Assembly: GCA_965613685.1 (NCBI GenBank)
Contig: OZ277031.1
Coordinates: forward strand, 434,001 to 498,000
Direction: 5' to 3'
Source: Methylotenera oryzisoli_B
GTDB lineage: Bacteria > Pseudomonadota > Gammaproteobacteria > Burkholderiales > Methylophilaceae
Length of the DNA: 64,000 nucleotides
Shown here in pieces: positions 7,627 to 16,398 of the stretch. Under the pieces are notes generated by a model, which had not been told where the DNA came from, made no database searches, and saw only the letters and a program-made list of their open reading frames with translations. The position numbers and the translations under genes were made by a program. Every line of letters starts with the position of its first letter. The first letter of the stretch is position 1.

Positions 7627-9210
7627 TCAAGGCTGAATTTCGGCCGCTTCCAAGACCAATTGATAACTTTGTGCCTCTTGCAAACTGGCCACTTTTTGCC
7701 CAAGCGCCATTTGGCTTTTAGCGCCAGCCGCTAAGCCAGTTCGCAGGGTTAAGGGTGCGCTACGGCTGATGACGCGTCCAGTTTTCAGATCGTATTTGAT
7801 GACTTTAAATTGGACTTTCTGAATGCTTAAGGCACTGTTGTTTTGCAAGACGGCATATAAATTCCCTGCGCGATCGACTTCTATCCTAGCTTGTAGGTAC
7901 TTTGCCGGGTTACGCGGCAAATCCAATTTAGCCAAGCGGGCGCCCGCTTGCTGGCCTATCTCAGACTTAGAGTCGGCTGCGATTTGGTAATGTTGCATGG
8001 CCAAGGCGGTGTCGCCCCGGCCTTCGGCCAGCTGACCCAACAAATTGTAAGCTGGCGCGGTTGGCAGCAGTTCATTAGCGCGTTTCAAATAGGCTTCGGC
8101 TTCGGCTTTTCTGCCCAAGCTAAATAACACGATGCCACTTTGTACCTGCGGTTTAAAGTTATCGGGCTGCATGTTGATGGCCTTGGCGTACAAGGCTAAG
8201 GCGGCTTCCGGTTTTTTTTGCATTAATGCCATGTCGGCCAGAAATTCTTGAAATTTGGCTTCGCGTGGTTCGCCGGCTATGGCTTGATTAATCAGCTGTT
8301 TGGCTTTTTCCAGATCCTTGCTGGCCAGCGCTTTAACCGCCTCGTCATAAGCTTTGTAGGCCGCTTGGGTGGATTTGAGTTTGCTGACTTTTTGCGCGTA
8401 AACGTCCTTGCCCATGTCGCCACCGGCACCCAATTGCATCAAGGTGCTCTTGTTAGCGGACACGCGTTGTGCGGAGGGCGGATGGCTGGCAAATAAACCG
8501 TCTATAAAATTGCTCTTATGCTCGGCGCTTAAGCGGACAAAGGTTTCTTGTAAGGTAACGGCGGCAGCCGGGTCGTAACCGGCTTTTTTCATGTAGCGCA
8601 TGCCGTATAAATCCGATTCGCTTTCCGCATCGCGGCCGTATTTGGTGCTAACCAATTGCGCGCCTACTTGCGCACCACCGACGATTAAATTGGCGTAGTC
8701 GCTATTTTGCGCGCCTATGCCTACCGCTATCATGGCGCCTTGCAAGAGTATGCCGCGTTCCATGTCTTTAGCCCCATGCCTAGCGGCGGCATGCACCATC
8801 TCATGGCCCATAACGGCAGCCAATTCGGCCTCACTGTTTAATTCGTAGAGCAGGCCGCGGTTGAATGCAATTTTACCGCCAGGCATGGCCCATGCGTTGG
8901 GGGTGGAGTCGTTGATGATGCTAAATTCATAAGGCAATTTGCGGTCGGATACGGCAGCCAATTTATTGCCCACGCTTTGCACGTAGGCGGTTAATTCTGG
9001 ATCCAAGGTGTAATCGCCGCCTTGTGCTTGCCTCGTGGGGCCGTAATTTTTTTTGCCTATGGCGATTTCTTGCGATTCCGAGACGAGTTGCAATTCCCTT
9101 TTTTTGGTCACCGGATTGGTGCCGCAGCCTGGCGACATCAAGCCCAGCGCAATGACTAGGCTGAGCAATGCTTGTTTAGTGGCAGGCTTGAGCAGATGGC
9201 GTTTTAACAT
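7627..9210 (-). CDS. M48-family zinc metalloprotease lipoprotein with TPR repeats (BepA-like)
   Basis: The 527-residue product is an envelope protease. A signal peptide ends at LMSPGC, which resembles a lipobox with Cys at about residue 29. The M48 catalytic motif HEMVHAAARH follows, with the third-ligand region ESDLYGMRYM. The C-terminal half holds several TPR-like helical pairs (for example DLEKAKQLINQAI, PEAALALYAKAI, AEAEAYLKRANELLP). This layout matches BepA/YfgC, which in E. coli clears stalled LptD and BAM intermediates; the LptD-LptE genes nearby make a similar job attractive but unproven. AAGGA stands 8 bases before the ATG. It follows nadD by 22 bases and may share its transcript. 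Confidence 0.88.
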   Translation of the reverse strand: MLKRHLLKPATKQALLSLVIALGLMSPGCGTNPVTKKRELQLVSESQEIAIGKKNYGPTRQAQGGDYTLDPELTAYVQSVGNKLAAVSDRKLPYEFSIINDSTPNAWAMPGGKIAFNRGLLYELNSEAELAAVMGHEMVHAAARHGAKDMERGILLQGAMIAVGIGAQNSDYANLIVGGAQVGAQLVSTKYGRDAESESDLYGMRYMKKAGYDPAAAVTLQETFVRLSAEHKSNFIDGLFASHPPSAQRVSANKSTLMQLGAGGDMGKDVYAQKVSKLKSTQAAYKAYDEAVKALASKDLEKAKQLINQAIAGEPREAKFQEFLADMALMQKKPEAALALYAKAINMQPDNFKPQVQSGIVLFSLGRKAEAEAYLKRANELLPTAPAYNLLGQLAEGRGDTALAMQHYQIAADSKSEIGQQAGARLAKLDLPRNPAKYLQARIEVDRAGNLYAVLQNNSALSIQKVQFKVIKYDLKTGRVISRSAPLTLRTGLAAGAKSQMALGQKVASLQEAQSYQLVLEAAEIQP

Positions 9211-9232
9211 GGAGCATTCCTTGTTGGGCTAG

Positions 9233-9877
9233 CTAGGCTTGGTAGAGGCCATGCTGTGCAATGTAATCGAGCACGCAGTCTGGCGTTAAATAGCGTGCCG
9301 ACTGACGGGTTTTTAATTGTTCACGGATAGCGCTAGAGGAAATCGTCAGGGGCGTAATGGCTTGCATGGTAATCAAGCCAGCCGTCGCACTTTGCAAATC
9401 CATGGCGTTTTCCGTGTAGTGGTCTTGTAAAAAAGTCACCAGCTCTGGATCTAAGCCGGTCGATACTTCACTGTCTGGCCTGGCTACTAGCGCTATGTGG
9501 CATAGCCGTATGATCTCTTGCCACTGATGCCAACGGTTAAATTGTTTAAAGGCGTCGCTGCCTATGAATAAGACCAAACTGTCTTGCTCGCTTAGTTCGC
9601 TGCGCAAACTGCGCAAGGTGTCTAGCGTGTAGGATGGGCCAGTTCGCTTCAGTTCGCGATCATCTAATTGAAAATCGGGGTTGTTGGCGATGGCGAGTTG
9701 CACCATGGCGCAGCGGTCTATGGCTGAAGTGCTGGGTTGGCTTTTGAGTGGCGGCACGGCGGCCGGTATGAATTTGACGGTGTCCAATGCCAGGGCTTGC
9801 GCCAGCTCTTGCGCCATGCCTAAGTGGCCAAAATGGATGGGATCAAACGTCCCGCCTAGCAAGCCTATGCGGGCCAT
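9233..9877 (-). CDS. nadD: Nicotinate-mononucleotide adenylyltransferase
   Basis: NadD adenylylates nicotinate mononucleotide to deamido-NAD, the penultimate step of NAD synthesis. The 214-residue protein has the nucleotidyltransferase motif GGTFDPIHFGHL (residues 8-19) and the second ATP-binding motif ISSSAIR near the C-terminus. Its ATG directly abuts the proA stop, so the pair is coupled. In many proteobacteria rsfS and rlmH follow nadD; here an M48 peptidase gene takes that place. NadC, the enzyme that makes its substrate, is encoded at 51258-52133. Confidence 0.95.
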   Translation of the reverse strand: MARIGLLGGTFDPIHFGHLGMAQELAQALALDTVKFIPAAVPPLKSQPSTSAIDRCAMVQLAIANNPDFQLDDRELKRTGPSYTLDTLRSLRSELSEQDSLVLFIGSDAFKQFNRWHQWQEIIRLCHIALVARPDSEVSTGLDPELVTFLQDHYTENAMDLQSATAGLITMQAITPLTISSSAIREQLKTRQSARYLTPDCVLDYIAQHGLYQA

Positions 9878-11134
9878 TTATGCTCGAACTTGACCGTCGC
9901 CCAACACGATGTACTTGAGTGAGGTCAAGCCTTCCAAGCCGACTGGGCCGCGTGCATGCAATTTGTCGGTGGAGATGCCTATCTCCGCGCCTAAACCGTA
10001 TTCAAAGCCATCGGCAAAACGGGTCGACGCATTGACCATGACGCTGCTGGAATCCACTTCGCGTAAGAAGCGTCGGGCTTTGCTGTAATTTTCCGTGACG
10101 ATGGCTTCGGTGTGCTGCGACGAGTGCTGGTTAATGTGCACTATGGCCTCGTCTAAGCCGCTGACCACTTTGCAGGAAATAATCGCCGCCAAATACTCGG
10201 TGTAATAATCCTCTTCGCTGGCGGTTTTGGCTTGTTTGACCAAGGCGCAGGTTTCTTTGCAACCGCGAATTTCGATGCCGTGTTGGCTAAGCATGTCGGC
10301 TAGTTTAGGCAGCATGCTGGCCGCCACTGCTCTGGCAATCAACAAGGATTCTGCCGTATTGCACGTACCCAAACGCTGGGTTTTGCTGTTTTCCAGTATG
10401 CGCATGGCTTTGTCAAAATCGGCTTCGTCGTCGATGTAGACATGGCAATTGCCGTCCAAGTGCTTAATGACTGGGATTCTTGCTTCATTGCTAATGCGTT
10501 CTATTAAGCCCTTGCCGCCTCTAGGCACGATGACGTCCACGTAGTCTTTCATGGTGATCAATTCGCCCACGGCAGCCCGGTCGCTGGTTTCTATGACTTG
10601 CACGGCGCTACTGGGTAAACCGGCCGCGGCCAAGCCTTCTTTCACCAATTTGGCTAAGGCTTGATTGCAATGCATGGCTTCGCTGCCGCCACGTAAAATG
10701 GCGGCATTGCCGGATTTGATGCAGAGGCCGGCGGCGTCTATGGTGACGTTAGGCCGTGCTTCGTAAATGATGCCTATCACCCCAAGTGGCACGCGCATTT
10801 TGCCTATCTGTATGCCGCTAGGACGGTATTTAAAATCGCTCATTTCCCCTATTGGGTCATCAAGCTTGGCGATTTGCCTTAAGCCTTCGGCCATACCCTG
10901 TATGGATTTTTCCGAGATGCTGAGGCGGTCTAGCATGGCTTCATCCAAGCCGTTGGCGCGAGCGGCAGTCAAGTCCAATTGGTTGGCGGCTAGCAGAGCG
11001 GTTTTTTCACGCAACAAGGCGCTGGCAATGTGCTGCAGGGCGGCGTTTTTTTTGTTGCTGTCTGCGCTGGCCATCAACCTCGATGCCGCACGGGCGGCCA
11101 GGCCAATTTCTTGCATGTATTTTTTTATGTCCAT
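9878..11134 (-). CDS. proA: Gamma-glutamyl phosphate reductase
   Basis: ProA reduces gamma-glutamyl phosphate to glutamate semialdehyde with NADPH, the second step of proline synthesis. The 418-residue protein has the family segments VPLGVIGIIYEARPNVT, LRGGSEA, PRGGKGL and the active-site cysteine in TQRLGTCNTAESLL. It lies in the leuS-lptE-holA-proA-nadD series common in beta- and gammaproteobacteria. The 68-base gap to holA holds a short hairpin and a TATAAT, so proA-nadD may also be started independently. proC, the last step, is at 59398-60234. Confidence 0.97.
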   Translation of the reverse strand: MDIKKYMQEIGLAARAASRLMASADSNKKNAALQHIASALLREKTALLAANQLDLTAARANGLDEAMLDRLSISEKSIQGMAEGLRQIAKLDDPIGEMSDFKYRPSGIQIGKMRVPLGVIGIIYEARPNVTIDAAGLCIKSGNAAILRGGSEAMHCNQALAKLVKEGLAAAGLPSSAVQVIETSDRAAVGELITMKDYVDVIVPRGGKGLIERISNEARIPVIKHLDGNCHVYIDDEADFDKAMRILENSKTQRLGTCNTAESLLIARAVAASMLPKLADMLSQHGIEIRGCKETCALVKQAKTASEEDYYTEYLAAIISCKVVSGLDEAIVHINQHSSQHTEAIVTENYSKARRFLREVDSSSVMVNASTRFADGFEYGLGAEIGISTDKLHARGPVGLEGLTSLKYIVLGDGQVRA

Positions 11135-11169
11135 GATGGTTGTCTGCTCATGAGGTTCGGTTGTGTTCG

Positions 11170-11203
11170 ATTATACTTTTTTATAGCAGGCCTGCGTAGG
11201 CCT
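11170..11203 (-). promoter_or_regulatory. Hairpin after holA and possible -10 element for proA
   Basis: AGGCCT occurs twice around a four-base loop (11188-11203), forming a six-pair stem that begins at the holA stop codon. Downstream on the minus strand is a perfect TATAAT (11170-11175), 36 bases before the proA ATG, but no convincing -35 at the right distance. The stem is not followed by a T run in the direction of transcription, so it is not a standard terminator. Confidence 0.3.
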
Positions 11204-12216
11204 TAGCGTGCCCGCACCCCAGCCAAGCCAAAACACAGCCGGGAAATTTCTAACCAGGCGTCGCCCGGCATGACGCCTTTGGCGGTTTTATCGATGTCGG
11301 CTAATTTTTGTAGGGCCGCTTCCAATTGACGCAAGCTCAATCGGCTTAATGCGCGTTTGACTAGCGCTTGGCGCTCGCCATAGATACGCGCACTGGTCAT
11401 GGCTTGCATGACGTTTTCGCCGCGTAATTCGGCTTGTTTGATGCCTAATAAGGGACGCAATACCCACATCAAGGGGTTCATCACGGCGACGGCATTTTCA
11501 CCTTCATCTTGCAGGCCTTGCAAAATTCGTACGGTGCGCGCGCTGTCGCCAGCCAGGACTGCTTCACCTAATTGAAATGCATCGTAACGGGAAACGTTAA
11601 GCACCGCTTGCCTCACGGCGTCATCGCTGAGCTCGCCCGCTGGGTGCAATAATCCTAATTTTTGCACCTCTTGGTTGGCGGCCAGTAAATTGCCCTCCAC
11701 TTGGTGGGCTAGAAATTCCAAGGTGGCTGGGCTGGCTTGCTGACCTTGTTGTGCCAGTCGCGCACCTATCCATTTAGGCAACTGGCTGGCCGGCACTTCT
11801 TCTAGGTTTATCACTACGGCTTGTTTTTCTAGGGCGCTAAACCAGGCGCTGTTTTTGGCCTCACGCTCTAATTTGGGCAAGATGATCAGTGCAGTGGTGT
11901 CGCTTAGAGCTTGGCTGGCTAGTGCTTGCAAGGCCTTGCCACCTTCCACCCCAGGTTTGCCGCTGGGCACATTGATTTCCAATAAACGGCGACTGGCAAA
12001 CAAGGAAATGGACGCGCCGTAAGAGGCAATTTGTTGCCAATTAAAGGCACGCTCCACCAATAAACTGTTGCGTTCATCAAAGCCCTGTAATCGCGCCGCT
12101 TGCCTAATGGCATCCAAGCATTCTCGGTGCGCCAAAGGCTCGTCGCCCACCAGCACGTAAAGGGCTTGCAGGCCTTGCTTAAGATGAGCGGCTAATTGCG
12201 CTGGGGCGAGCTGCAT
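11203..12216 (-). CDS. holA: DNA polymerase III delta subunit
   Basis: HolA is the clamp-loader subunit that opens the beta sliding clamp. The 337-residue protein shows the weakly conserved delta pattern: an N-terminal ALYVLVGDEPLAHRE segment, SLFASRRLLEI, and a C-terminal helical region with FQLGEAVLAGD and LRPLLGIKQAE. Length is typical (about 340 residues). It sits two bases after lptE (stop at 12219), in the usual leuS-lptE-holA order, which supports the call strongly given the low sequence conservation of this family. Confidence 0.93.
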   Translation of the reverse strand: MQLAPAQLAAHLKQGLQALYVLVGDEPLAHRECLDAIRQAARLQGFDERNSLLVERAFNWQQIASYGASISLFASRRLLEINVPSGKPGVEGGKALQALASQALSDTTALIILPKLEREAKNSAWFSALEKQAVVINLEEVPASQLPKWIGARLAQQGQQASPATLEFLAHQVEGNLLAANQEVQKLGLLHPAGELSDDAVRQAVLNVSRYDAFQLGEAVLAGDSARTVRILQGLQDEGENAVAVMNPLMWVLRPLLGIKQAELRGENVMQAMTSARIYGERQALVKRALSRLSLRQLEAALQKLADIDKTAKGVMPGDAWLEISRLCFGLAGVRAR

Positions 12217-12218
12217 GC

Positions 12219-12734
12219 TTAAGGTTGCAGCCGTTTAATGGCGGACAGTCGGCGCATGATTTCGCGCACCACCTCGCTGTGCATGTCGGCATTGAGTTTG
12301 TTTTCCTCATCGAGTTTGGCCAGCAAGGCTTTGTCGTCGTAGGAAAAATTACGCCGCGATTGCACGGTTTGCGCTTCGCTCCATAGCGGGCTGTTCGGTA
12401 GCCTGGTTCTAAAGCTGACCTTATAGACCAGCTCGTACTCCCTAACGGTACCGCCGCCGCTCAAGGATAGAATGCGCTTTTCATTGCTCTCATTAATCAT
12501 TTCAAACAACAGCGCGGCGTCGTCTGAATGTTCGATTACTTTAATGCCGTTGCTTTTGAGTGTTTGCCGCAGTTCTCGGCTCATGCTCAAGCTGTTGCCT
12601 TGGATGGAAATGGTTTTGAATGTCACCTCGCTCATGCCGCGTGGGTGAAAGCCACAGCCAGTCATTAACAGGCTGATTACGACTAGGCTGGCTAAGCTTA
12701 TGTTTTTTAGCTTGGTGTAGAGCAATCCGCGCAT
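12219..12734 (-). CDS. lptE: LPS-assembly lipoprotein LptE
   Basis: LptE plugs the LptD barrel and helps place lipopolysaccharide in the outer leaflet. The 171-residue product has a lipoprotein signal ending LLMTGC, then GFHPRG, the usual start of mature LptE, and ends in a helix with EIMRRLSAI. The start is uncertain: the ATG at 12734 directly follows AAGGA with no spacing, while a TTG at 12725 would have that Shine-Dalgarno nine bases upstream. The signal peptide works with either. It follows leuS and precedes holA, the standard order; its partner lptD is at 19563-21938. Confidence 0.93.
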   Translation of the reverse strand: MRGLLYTKLKNISLASLVVISLLMTGCGFHPRGMSEVTFKTISIQGNSLSMSRELRQTLKSNGIKVIEHSDDAALLFEMINESNEKRILSLSGGGTVREYELVYKVSFRTRLPNSPLWSEAQTVQSRRNFSYDDKALLAKLDEENKLNADMHSEVVREIMRRLSAIKRLQP

Positions 12735-12757
12735 TCCTTGTTAAGACGCCATCACGG

Positions 12758-15199
12758 TTAAGACACCACCACGTTAATCAGCTTATTTGGCACCACGATG
12801 ATTTTTCGGACTTGCAATGGCGCTTCCATGAATTTTTGCACAAAGGGCTGAGCCAAGGCTAATTGTTCCAATTGCGCTTTGCTTTCGGTTTTAGCCACGG
12901 TGAGGCTGCCGCGCAATTTGCCGTTCACTTGAATGACGTATTCCACGCTGTCTTGTTCCATGGCAGTGGGGTCAGCCAGTGGCCAAGAAGCGTCCAATAT
13001 GTGGCTGCCTGGGCAAAGTTCGGCCCAAAGCGCTTGGCAGACATGCGGCACGATGGGCGAGAGCAAGAGCGCCACGTTTTGCAAGACTTCTTGTCGCACC
13101 TGGCGACTTTGGGTTTGCGTGCATTCCATTTTCGCTAAGGCATTCATCAGTTCCATCACCGAGGAAATGGCGGTATTGAAACTGTGGCGTCGACCGTAAT
13201 CGTCGGCTACTTTGTCTATGGTCTGGTGTAATTGCAAACGCAGGGTTTTTAGTTCGGCGCTCAATTCCCCGCTGCTGTATGCGGCTATCGGGCCCAATGC
13301 TAGGTGGTCGTAGACTGCTTTCCATAGACGGCGTAAGAAGCGGTGCGCCCCTTCAACGCCACTGTCGGCCCACTCCAAGCTTTGTTCTGGGGGGGCGGCG
13401 AACATCATAAACAATCTGGCCGTGTCGGCGCCGTAAGCATCAATTAAGGCTTGCGGGTCCACGGTATTGCCTTTGGATTTACTCATTTTTGAGCCGTCTT
13501 TTAAGACCATGCCCTGCGTCAGTAAATTGGTAAACGGCTCGTCGTTGCTAATTAAACCGACGTCGCGCATCAGTTTGTTAAAGAAGCGTGCATACAGCAA
13601 ATGCAAGATGGCGTGCTCTATGCCCCCTACGTATTGATCGACTGGTAACCAATAATTGGCGCGCTGGTCAACCATGGCCGAATGGCTATCGAAACTGGCG
13701 TAGCGTGCAAAATACCAGGACGATTCAAAAAAGGTATCCAAGGTGTCGGTTTCACGCTGCGCTTTGGCGCCGCATTGTGGGCAGCTAGTTTCATAGAAGC
13801 CGGGGTCTTTTTTGATGGGGGAGCCGACGCCGTCCATGACCACGTCTTCAGGCAAGACCACCGGCAATTGCTCGGCTGGCACCGGCACTTCGCCGCAACT
13901 GGCGCAATGCACGATGGGGATAGGGCAGCCCCAGTAGCGTTGGCGCGACACGCCCCAATCGCGTAGACGAAATTGGCTGCGTTTTTGCCCTAGGTTTTTT
14001 GCGCTAAGCGCGGTGGCGATGGCATCACTGGCTTGCGCAAAATTTAAACCATCAAATTCACCGGAGTTAAACAAGAGGCCGTGTTCAGTCATGGGCAGAC
14101 TGTCGGCATCGCTTTGTTTAATTACCGCTTTAATCGGCAATTGGTATTTGGTGGCGAATTCAAAATCACGCTCATCGTGGGCAGGCACAGCCATGACCGC
14201 GCCTTCGCCGTAGCTAGCTAAGACGTAGTTGGCTACCCAGACTGGCAAACGTTCGCCATTGAGTGGGTGGCTGACAAACAAGCCGGTGGCCATGCCTTTT
14301 TTCTCGGCGGTGGCGAGGTCGGCTTCGGCGACGCTGCCGCGTTTGCATTCGGCAATAAAAGCAGCCAAGTCTGGGTTAGTTAGTGCGGCTTGCGTGGCCA
14401 AGGCATGTTCGGCGGCCACCGCTACATAGCTTGCACCCATCAAGGTGTCCGGACGCGTGGTGTAAACTTTTAGCTGGCCCTCTTGACCCAGTAGCGGAAA
14501 AGCCACCTCGCAACCGTAACTTTTGCCTATCCAATTGCGCTGCATGGTTTTGACTTGCTCAGGCCAACCGTCAAGTTGGTCTAAATCACTCAGCAGTTCT
14601 TCTGCGTAGGCGGTGATTTTCATGAAGTATTGCGGGATGTCGCGCTTCTCCACCAAGGCGCCGCTGCGCCAACCGCGACCGTCTATAACTTGCTCATTGG
14701 CTAGCACGGTGCCGTCTACTGGGTCCCAATTGACCGTAGCGGTTTTTTTGTAGATCAAGCCTTTTTTGTATAGCTCAGTAAATAACCACTGTTCCCAGCG
14801 GTAGTATTCCGGCGTGCACGTTGCAATTTCCCTATTCCAATCGACGCCCAAACCCAATTGTTTGAGCTGTGTTTTCATGTGCTCTATGTTTTCATAGGTC
14901 CATTTGGCCGGCGCGGTGTTGTGCTTAATGGCGGCATTTTCCGCCGGCAAACCGAACGCATCCCAACCCATAGGCTGCATAACGTTGTAGCCTTTCATTT
15001 TATGGAAACGACTCAAGACATCGCCTATGGTGTAATTGCGCACGTGGCCCATGTGCAAGCGCCCAGAGGGGTAGGGGAACATGGACAAACAATAGTATTT
15101 TGGTTTGTCGCTGGTCTCGCTGGCGGCAAAGCTTAGATTGCTTGCCCATTCGTTTTGGGCGGCGCGTTCGATTTCTTGGAAGGGGTACTGCTGCTGCAT
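12758..15199 (-). CDS. leuS: Leucyl-tRNA synthetase
   Basis: LeuRS charges tRNA-Leu. The 813-residue class I enzyme shows the HIGH-type motif PSGRLHMGHVRNY, a CP1 editing domain with TRPDTLMGASYVAV and AVPAHDERDFEFA, the zinc-type cysteines CASCGEVPVP and CPQCGAKA, and the KMSKS loop MVLKDGSKMSKSKGNTVDP. It is somewhat shorter than the 860-residue E. coli enzyme but has both intact ends. The start is MQQQYPFQEIERAAQ, matching the family. A minus-strand TATAAT at 15236-15241 could serve as its -10. Confidence 0.98.
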   Translation of the reverse strand: MQQQYPFQEIERAAQNEWASNLSFAASETSDKPKYYCLSMFPYPSGRLHMGHVRNYTIGDVLSRFHKMKGYNVMQPMGWDAFGLPAENAAIKHNTAPAKWTYENIEHMKTQLKQLGLGVDWNREIATCTPEYYRWEQWLFTELYKKGLIYKKTATVNWDPVDGTVLANEQVIDGRGWRSGALVEKRDIPQYFMKITAYAEELLSDLDQLDGWPEQVKTMQRNWIGKSYGCEVAFPLLGQEGQLKVYTTRPDTLMGASYVAVAAEHALATQAALTNPDLAAFIAECKRGSVAEADLATAEKKGMATGLFVSHPLNGERLPVWVANYVLASYGEGAVMAVPAHDERDFEFATKYQLPIKAVIKQSDADSLPMTEHGLLFNSGEFDGLNFAQASDAIATALSAKNLGQKRSQFRLRDWGVSRQRYWGCPIPIVHCASCGEVPVPAEQLPVVLPEDVVMDGVGSPIKKDPGFYETSCPQCGAKAQRETDTLDTFFESSWYFARYASFDSHSAMVDQRANYWLPVDQYVGGIEHAILHLLYARFFNKLMRDVGLISNDEPFTNLLTQGMVLKDGSKMSKSKGNTVDPQALIDAYGADTARLFMMFAAPPEQSLEWADSGVEGAHRFLRRLWKAVYDHLALGPIAAYSSGELSAELKTLRLQLHQTIDKVADDYGRRHSFNTAISSVMELMNALAKMECTQTQSRQVRQEVLQNVALLLSPIVPHVCQALWAELCPGSHILDASWPLADPTAMEQDSVEYVIQVNGKLRGSLTVAKTESKAQLEQLALAQPFVQKFMEAPLQVRKIIVVPNKLINVVVS

Positions 15200-15213
15200 A
15201 ATTTAAGGCTTCA

Positions 15214-15228
15214 TGGAATGGAATGGAA
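15214..15228. repeat. Three tandem TGGAA units in the leuS leader
   Basis: Three perfect copies of a five-base unit lie between the leuS start codon and a candidate -10 (TATAAT on the minus strand, 15236-15241). If that promoter is used, the repeat makes up most of a roughly 30-base leader. No known function. Confidence 0.6.
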
Positions 15229-15316
15229 TGGCTAGATTATACCTTTGGCCGTCCAATAATGCGATTTTTAGCTGGAATAATCGCGCGGCGATGCGCGCTT
15301 TAAGACGGCCTGACTA

Positions 15317-15670
15317 TCAGCGCTTGAGGCTTAATTGGTAGACGCTGTAGCCGATCAAAACGCCTAGGGTATCGGCCAAACTGTCGTAAACGTCACCGTA
15401 GCGGCCAAGCTGCAGCAGGCTTTGCAATATCTCTATGACTGCCCCATGCAGGATTAAGCCCAGTAAGACGGCAGTTAGACGGCGTGGGAAAGCAAAGCAG
15501 CCGATCAGGGCCAATAAAGCAAAGGCCAAGCCGTGTTGGGCTTTGTCCCAAAACAGCAAGGCTTGCGGCAAGGATGATCCGGGCATTAAACCCAAGAGCG
15601 TTACCAAGACCAGGCCAGCCCAAAAACTTAAGCTTAAGGCAGGCCTGAGCAAGGATGCTGGTTTTGGCAA
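15317..15670 (-). CDS. VanZ-like integral membrane protein
   Basis: The 117-residue protein has about four predicted transmembrane segments (residues 12-30, 42-60, 63-82, 95-113) and the VanZ-family features WDKAQHGLAFALLA, near the middle, and YGDVYDSLADTLGVLIGY at the C-terminus. VanZ itself gives low-level teicoplanin resistance, but most family members have no known role. It sits between leuS and adk with 20 bases to adk, so it may be read with adk. Nothing links it to glycopeptide resistance here. Confidence 0.8.
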   Translation of the reverse strand: MPKPASLLRPALSLSFWAGLVLVTLLGLMPGSSLPQALLFWDKAQHGLAFALLALIGCFAFPRRLTAVLLGLILHGAVIEILQSLLQLGRYGDVYDSLADTLGVLIGYSVYQLSLKR

Positions 15671-15690
15671 AGCTTAGCTTTGGCTAAAGC

Positions 15691-16344
15691 TTATTTAAGC
15701 GCAGCGAATATGCTATCGCGTATGGCGTTCATGTCGCCCAAGCCGTTAACGAATACATGCTTAGGTGCACCGGCTACGCCGCTATTGGCCCAGTCCGCGT
15801 AGTATTTCACCAATGGCTTGGTTTGGCTGTGGTAGACATCAAGTCTGGTCATGACGGTTTCCGCGGCGTCGTCTGGGCGCTGCACCAAGTCTTCACCGGT
15901 GATATCGTCTTTGCCAGCCACTTTGGGTGGGTTGAATTTGATGTGGTAAGTGCGACCGCTGGCTGGGTGGGAACGGCGACCGCTCATGCGCTCAACGATG
16001 GCGGCGTCGGGCACGTCAATTTCCACTACGTAGTCTATGCCTACGCCGGCCTGTTTCATGGCCTCGGCCTGAGGTATGGTGCGCGGAAAACCGTCAAATA
16101 AAAAGCCGTTGGCGCAATCGGCTTCTTTAATGCGTTCACTGACTAAACCTATGATCACTGCATCCGGCACCAAACCGCCACTGTCCATGAAACTTTTTGC
16201 TTCCAAACCCAAGGGGCTGCCGGCCTTAACCGCGGCACGCAACATGTCGCCGGTTGAGATTTGTGGAATGTTAAATTTTTCACGTAAGTAGGTAGCTTGA
16301 GTGCCTTTGCCTGCACCGGGCGCGCCTAGAAGTATGATACGCAT
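15691..16344 (-). CDS. adk: Adenylate kinase
   Basis: Adk interconverts ATP, ADP and AMP. The 217-residue long-form enzyme has the P-loop GAPGAGKGTQA (residues 7-17), the AMP-binding STGDMLR, the FDGFPRT motif and a LID domain with the RRSHPASGRTYH segment. The LID lacks the four cysteines of zinc-binding forms, as is usual in proteobacteria. It is followed downstream by the VanZ-like gene; rsmA lies 54 bases upstream on the same strand. Confidence 0.98.
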   Translation of the reverse strand: MRIILLGAPGAGKGTQATYLREKFNIPQISTGDMLRAAVKAGSPLGLEAKSFMDSGGLVPDAVIIGLVSERIKEADCANGFLFDGFPRTIPQAEAMKQAGVGIDYVVEIDVPDAAIVERMSGRRSHPASGRTYHIKFNPPKVAGKDDITGEDLVQRPDDAAETVMTRLDVYHSQTKPLVKYYADWANSGVAGAPKHVFVNGLGDMNAIRDSIFAALK

Positions 16345-16398
16345 AAGGTCGTCCTAAAAAAGTTGGTTGGAAATGGATGCTGCAAGACTCGCATTATA

